The notes under the pieces: generated by a model
The model's database searches: none
What the model was told of the DNA's origin: nothing
Seen by the model: the letters and a program-made list of their open reading frames with translations, nothing else
DNA from: Sulfurimonas sp.
GTDB taxonomy: Bacteria > Campylobacterota > Campylobacteria > Campylobacterales > Sulfurimonadaceae
Assembly (NCBI GenBank): GCA_027083475.1
Contig: JALWON010000043.1
Location: forward strand, 1-8,544
Direction: 5' to 3'
Length of the DNA stretch: 8,544 nucleotides
Position numbers and translations under genes: made by a program
In this document: piece after piece, positions 7,109-8,544 of the stretch
Layout: each line of letters begins with the position of its first letter
Numbering within the stretch: position 1 is the stretch's first letter

Positions 7109-7114
7109 AATATA
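7109..7114 (-). promoter_or_regulatory. Possible -10 box for a purD promoter
   Basis: In the 68 bases between the 6S RNA end and purD, the minus strand reads TTGAGTATATTTTCG. TATATT could act as a -10 element with a start near 7102. The region is so AT-rich that the match is weak evidence. Read-through from the 6S promoter is an equally simple source of purD transcripts. Confidence 0.25.
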
Positions 7115-7135
7115 CTCAATAGATATTTACAATAA

Positions 7136-7335
7136 AATAGCCCGATATGCCGCTTCGCATTTGGCTTGGTTCTAAAAGCCGAATTTGGGTGAAGAGAGGT
7201 TTGTCTAACGGCGGCACTATCTCGACAGAGTGAACATATCTCAAACGATAGCACCGACACACAACAACACTACTAGTTCACAATTTGAATATGTAGAACC
7301 CTCATTGGTGCGATTAATCGAACAAATCAGACTAT
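7136..7335 (-). ncRNA. ssrS: 6S RNA
   Basis: 6S RNA mimics an open promoter and binds the housekeeping RNA polymerase holoenzyme, lowering transcription in stationary phase. The span here is about 200 nt, the usual 6S size, with no ORF. The ends form a 10-bp closing stem: 7326-7335 (ATAGTCTGAT) with 7137-7146 (ATCGGGCTAT), including two G-U pairs. The termini resemble those of E. coli 6S: CTGA followed by TGTTCG at the 5' side (7319-7330), and GCGGCAT followed by TCGG at the 3' side (7141-7153). Further pairings make a rod. GGTTCTA 7294-7300 pairs with TAGAACC 7168-7174. The upper helix CGGTGCTATC 7247-7256 pairs with GATAGTGCCG 7212-7221. The unpaired arms between them would be the central bubble. 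A perfect -10 box sits just upstream. Linkage to purD is, as I recall, typical of 6S in this phylum. The alternatives tmRNA, SRP RNA and RNase P RNA lack their signatures here. Confidence 0.88.
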
Positions 7336-7341
7336 GAATGT

Positions 7342-7347
7342 ATTATA
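7342..7347 (-). promoter_or_regulatory. Promoter (-10 box) of the 6S RNA
   Basis: The minus strand carries TCTTTTTTG directly followed by a perfect TATAAT. The last T lies seven bases before A7335, the predicted first base of the 6S RNA and the first base of its closing stem. The T-rich upstream tract with no obvious -35 box suits epsilonproteobacterial housekeeping promoters. The agreement between the expected start site and the stem end strengthens both calls. Confidence 0.75.
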
Positions 7348-7370
7348 CAAAAAAGATACTTGATTTAATT

Positions 7371-8021
7371 TTAGCTAGCTTGATAAGTTTTTGCAAGTCT
7401 CACACATGCTTCAATACTAGGCTCTGGTGCGATGGTATATAAAGTCTCTTTCGGAAGGCTTTTAGCTGTCGTTTTTCCTATGACAATGCTCAAAGAGTCT
7501 TGCGGGAGGGTGTGGTTTTTTAAAAAACACTGCACGGCTGAAGGAGAAGTAAAGATGAAAATGCTTTGTTCTCTAAAAGTCATCTCTAAAAGTGCTTTTG
7601 AACACTCACTTTTATACACAATAGCTTCATCAATGCTATAGCCATCAGTTTGGCATATTTGCACAAAATCAGAAGCAACAACTTCCCCTCGGAGGTATAA
7701 ATATTTTGTTGCTTTTGGATACTTATGGAGGGTGCTGATGAGGCTATCTCCATACCCTTTGGCGATGGAGACCACTTCTAAGCCCATTACTTTGGCTGCA
7801 TTTGCCGTTGCTTGTGAAATACAAAACAGTTTTTTGTCTCTGTAGCTTTGTGTATCGTAATTTTCTAATGCTTTAAGAGCTTGCTTTGAAGTAATAAGAA
7901 GGTATTCGTAAGAAGAAAAATCAATTTTTGGTTTGAAAAACTCTATCTCCAAAGAGGGAATGCTGATAGCATCAGGGTGCGAAGCGGTGGAAAAAAGATA
8001 TATATCTTTATTCCCACTCAA
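7371..8021 (-). CDS. hemD: Uroporphyrinogen-III synthase
   Basis: HemD cyclises hydroxymethylbilane to uroporphyrinogen III, inverting ring D, on the way to haem, sirohaem and cobalamin. The family is very divergent, and recognition rests on scattered motifs. Residues are numbered from the chosen start: LLITSKQALKAL (41-52), YLYLRGEVVASDF (107-119), DEAIVYKSE (131-139), IFIFTSPSAVQCFL (154-167), SIVIGKTTAKSL (178-189) and a C-terminal helix PSIEACVRLAKTY (201-213). The 216-residue length is close to normal for the stand-alone enzyme. The start is uncertain. I chose TTG at 8019-8021, which puts IYLFSTA near the N-terminus and overlaps guaA by 14 bp, but it has no clear ribosome binding site. 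ATG at 8049-8051 would add 10 residues and overlap guaA by 44 bp. Translation is probably coupled to guaA. Confidence 0.82.
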   Translation of the reverse strand: MSGNKDIYLFSTASHPDAISIPSLEIEFFKPKIDFSSYEYLLITSKQALKALENYDTQSYRDKKLFCISQATANAAKVMGLEVVSIAKGYGDSLISTLHKYPKATKYLYLRGEVVASDFVQICQTDGYSIDEAIVYKSECSKALLEMTFREQSIFIFTSPSAVQCFLKNHTLPQDSLSIVIGKTTAKSLPKETLYTIAPEPSIEACVRLAKTYQAS

Positions 8022-8544
8022 TAGTTGCTGGTGGCTTGCTTGAAATGTCATAAACAACTCTGTTGATACCATCAACTTCATTGATAATTCTGCGAGAAAT
8101 ACGCTCGAGTAAATCATGTGGCAGGTGTGCAAAAGTAGCTGTCATACCATCAACTGCTTCAACAACACGAATAGCAACTGTATTGTCATATGTACGGTTA
8201 TCACCCATAACACCAACGGATTTTACATTTAAGAGGACTGCAAATGCTTGCCATGTTTTTGTGTAGTAACCACTTGCTTTGAGTTCATCAAGTAAAATAA
8301 CATCTGCCTCACGGAGCAAATCTAAATCAGGAACATTGACATCTCCCATAATTCGAATCGCAAGTCCCGGTCCAGGGAAAGGGTGACGGTTAATCATACT
8401 CTCTGGAAGCCCTAATTCCAAACCAATTTTGCGTACTTCATCTTTAAAAAGTTCTCGAAGTGGTTCAATCAACTCAAAATCCATCCAATCAGGAAGTCCC
8501 CCAACATTGTGGTGAGATTTTATCACTTCTGATGGTTCATTGTC
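8008..8544 (-). CDS. guaA: GMP synthase (glutamine-hydrolysing), C-terminal part (gene runs off the right edge)
   Basis: GuaA aminates XMP to GMP with glutamine and ATP, the last step of GMP synthesis. The window holds the last 178 residues. The reading frame stays open to the window edge, so this is a cut by the window, not a broken gene. The part seen is the end of the ATP-pyrophosphatase domain (SEVIKSHHNVGGLP, residues 5-18 of the fragment) and the whole dimerisation/XMP-binding domain. That domain contains EPLRELFKDEVRKIGLELGLP, HPFPGPGLAIRIMG, VGVMGDNRTYD and the near-invariant C-terminus KPPATIEWE. The N-terminal glutamine amidotransferase domain is outside the window. hemD follows with a short overlap. 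Together with purD this brings two purine genes into one neighbourhood. Confidence 0.98.
   Translation of the reverse strand, partial: DNEPSEVIKSHHNVGGLPDWMDFELIEPLRELFKDEVRKIGLELGLPESMINRHPFPGPGLAIRIMGDVNVPDLDLLREADVILLDELKASGYYTKTWQAFAVLLNVKSVGVMGDNRTYDNTVAIRVVEAVDGMTATFAHLPHDLLERISRRIINEVDGINRVVYDISSKPPATIEWE

Noticed and set aside
7137..7166. Terminator-like hairpin on the minus strand (AGCC ... GGCT with an inner ATGC/GCAT stem, followed by ATTTTATT)
   Set aside because: The same bases pair far better with the 5' end at 7326-7335 as the 6S closing stem, and the T tract is interrupted. I did not list it as a separate terminator.
7130..7340. tRNA, tmRNA, SRP RNA or RNase P RNA in the purD-hemD gap
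   Set aside because: There is no T-loop GGTTCGA-type sequence, no CCA-end acceptor stem, no SRP GGAAG core and no RNase P GAGGAAAGTCC-type core. The 6S features explain the region better.
1..8544. Mobile elements, CRISPR arrays, prophage or defence genes
   Set aside because: There is no transposase or integrase frame, no spaced direct repeats, and no break in strand or gene order. All genes are conserved housekeeping families.

Overview
The window is a compact stretch of bacterial core genome in which every gene I can support lies on the minus strand. The protein families suggest a Campylobacterota (former Epsilonproteobacteria) organism, most like the free-living sulfur oxidisers around Sulfurimonas. 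Three things point there: an F-type ATP synthase c subunit with a signal-peptide-like N-terminus, AT-rich codon use, and the gene order guaA / purD / RDD protein / lptD / phosphoribosyltransferase / pnp / atpE. From memory, much of this order is shared with Helicobacter and Campylobacter. The genus is an inference; the phylum-level call is firmer.

In transcription order, from high to low coordinates, the layout is as follows. The C-terminal part of guaA (GMP synthetase) enters at the right edge. hemD (uroporphyrinogen-III synthase) overlaps its end slightly. A gene-free stretch of about 300 bases follows. It is not empty: it carries a perfect TATAAT box followed by a roughly 200-nt RNA whose two ends pair and whose terminal sequences resemble E. 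coli 6S RNA (ssrS). Directly downstream come purD (GAR synthetase), a small RDD-family membrane protein, lptD (outer-membrane LPS assembly), a COG1926-type phosphoribosyltransferase and pnp (polynucleotide phosphorylase). These five genes are separated by 10 bp or less or overlap, so they look like one translationally coupled operon. A 143-bp spacer with its own TATAAT box leads into the N-terminal part of atpE, which runs off the left edge.

Functionally the block mixes purine synthesis (guaA, purD), tetrapyrrole synthesis (hemD), envelope biogenesis (lptD, perhaps the RDD protein), RNA turnover (pnp) and global control of RNA polymerase (6S RNA). The 6S RNA next to purD could let read-through from a growth-phase-regulated promoter feed the purD-pnp operon, but the sequence alone does not prove this.

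I found no mobile element, CRISPR array, tRNA or rRNA gene, frameshift or sign of horizontal transfer. I do not see a new multi-gene system. The best finds are the 6S RNA, which an ORF-only annotation misses, and the phosphoribosyltransferase of unknown substrate with an altered PRPP loop.
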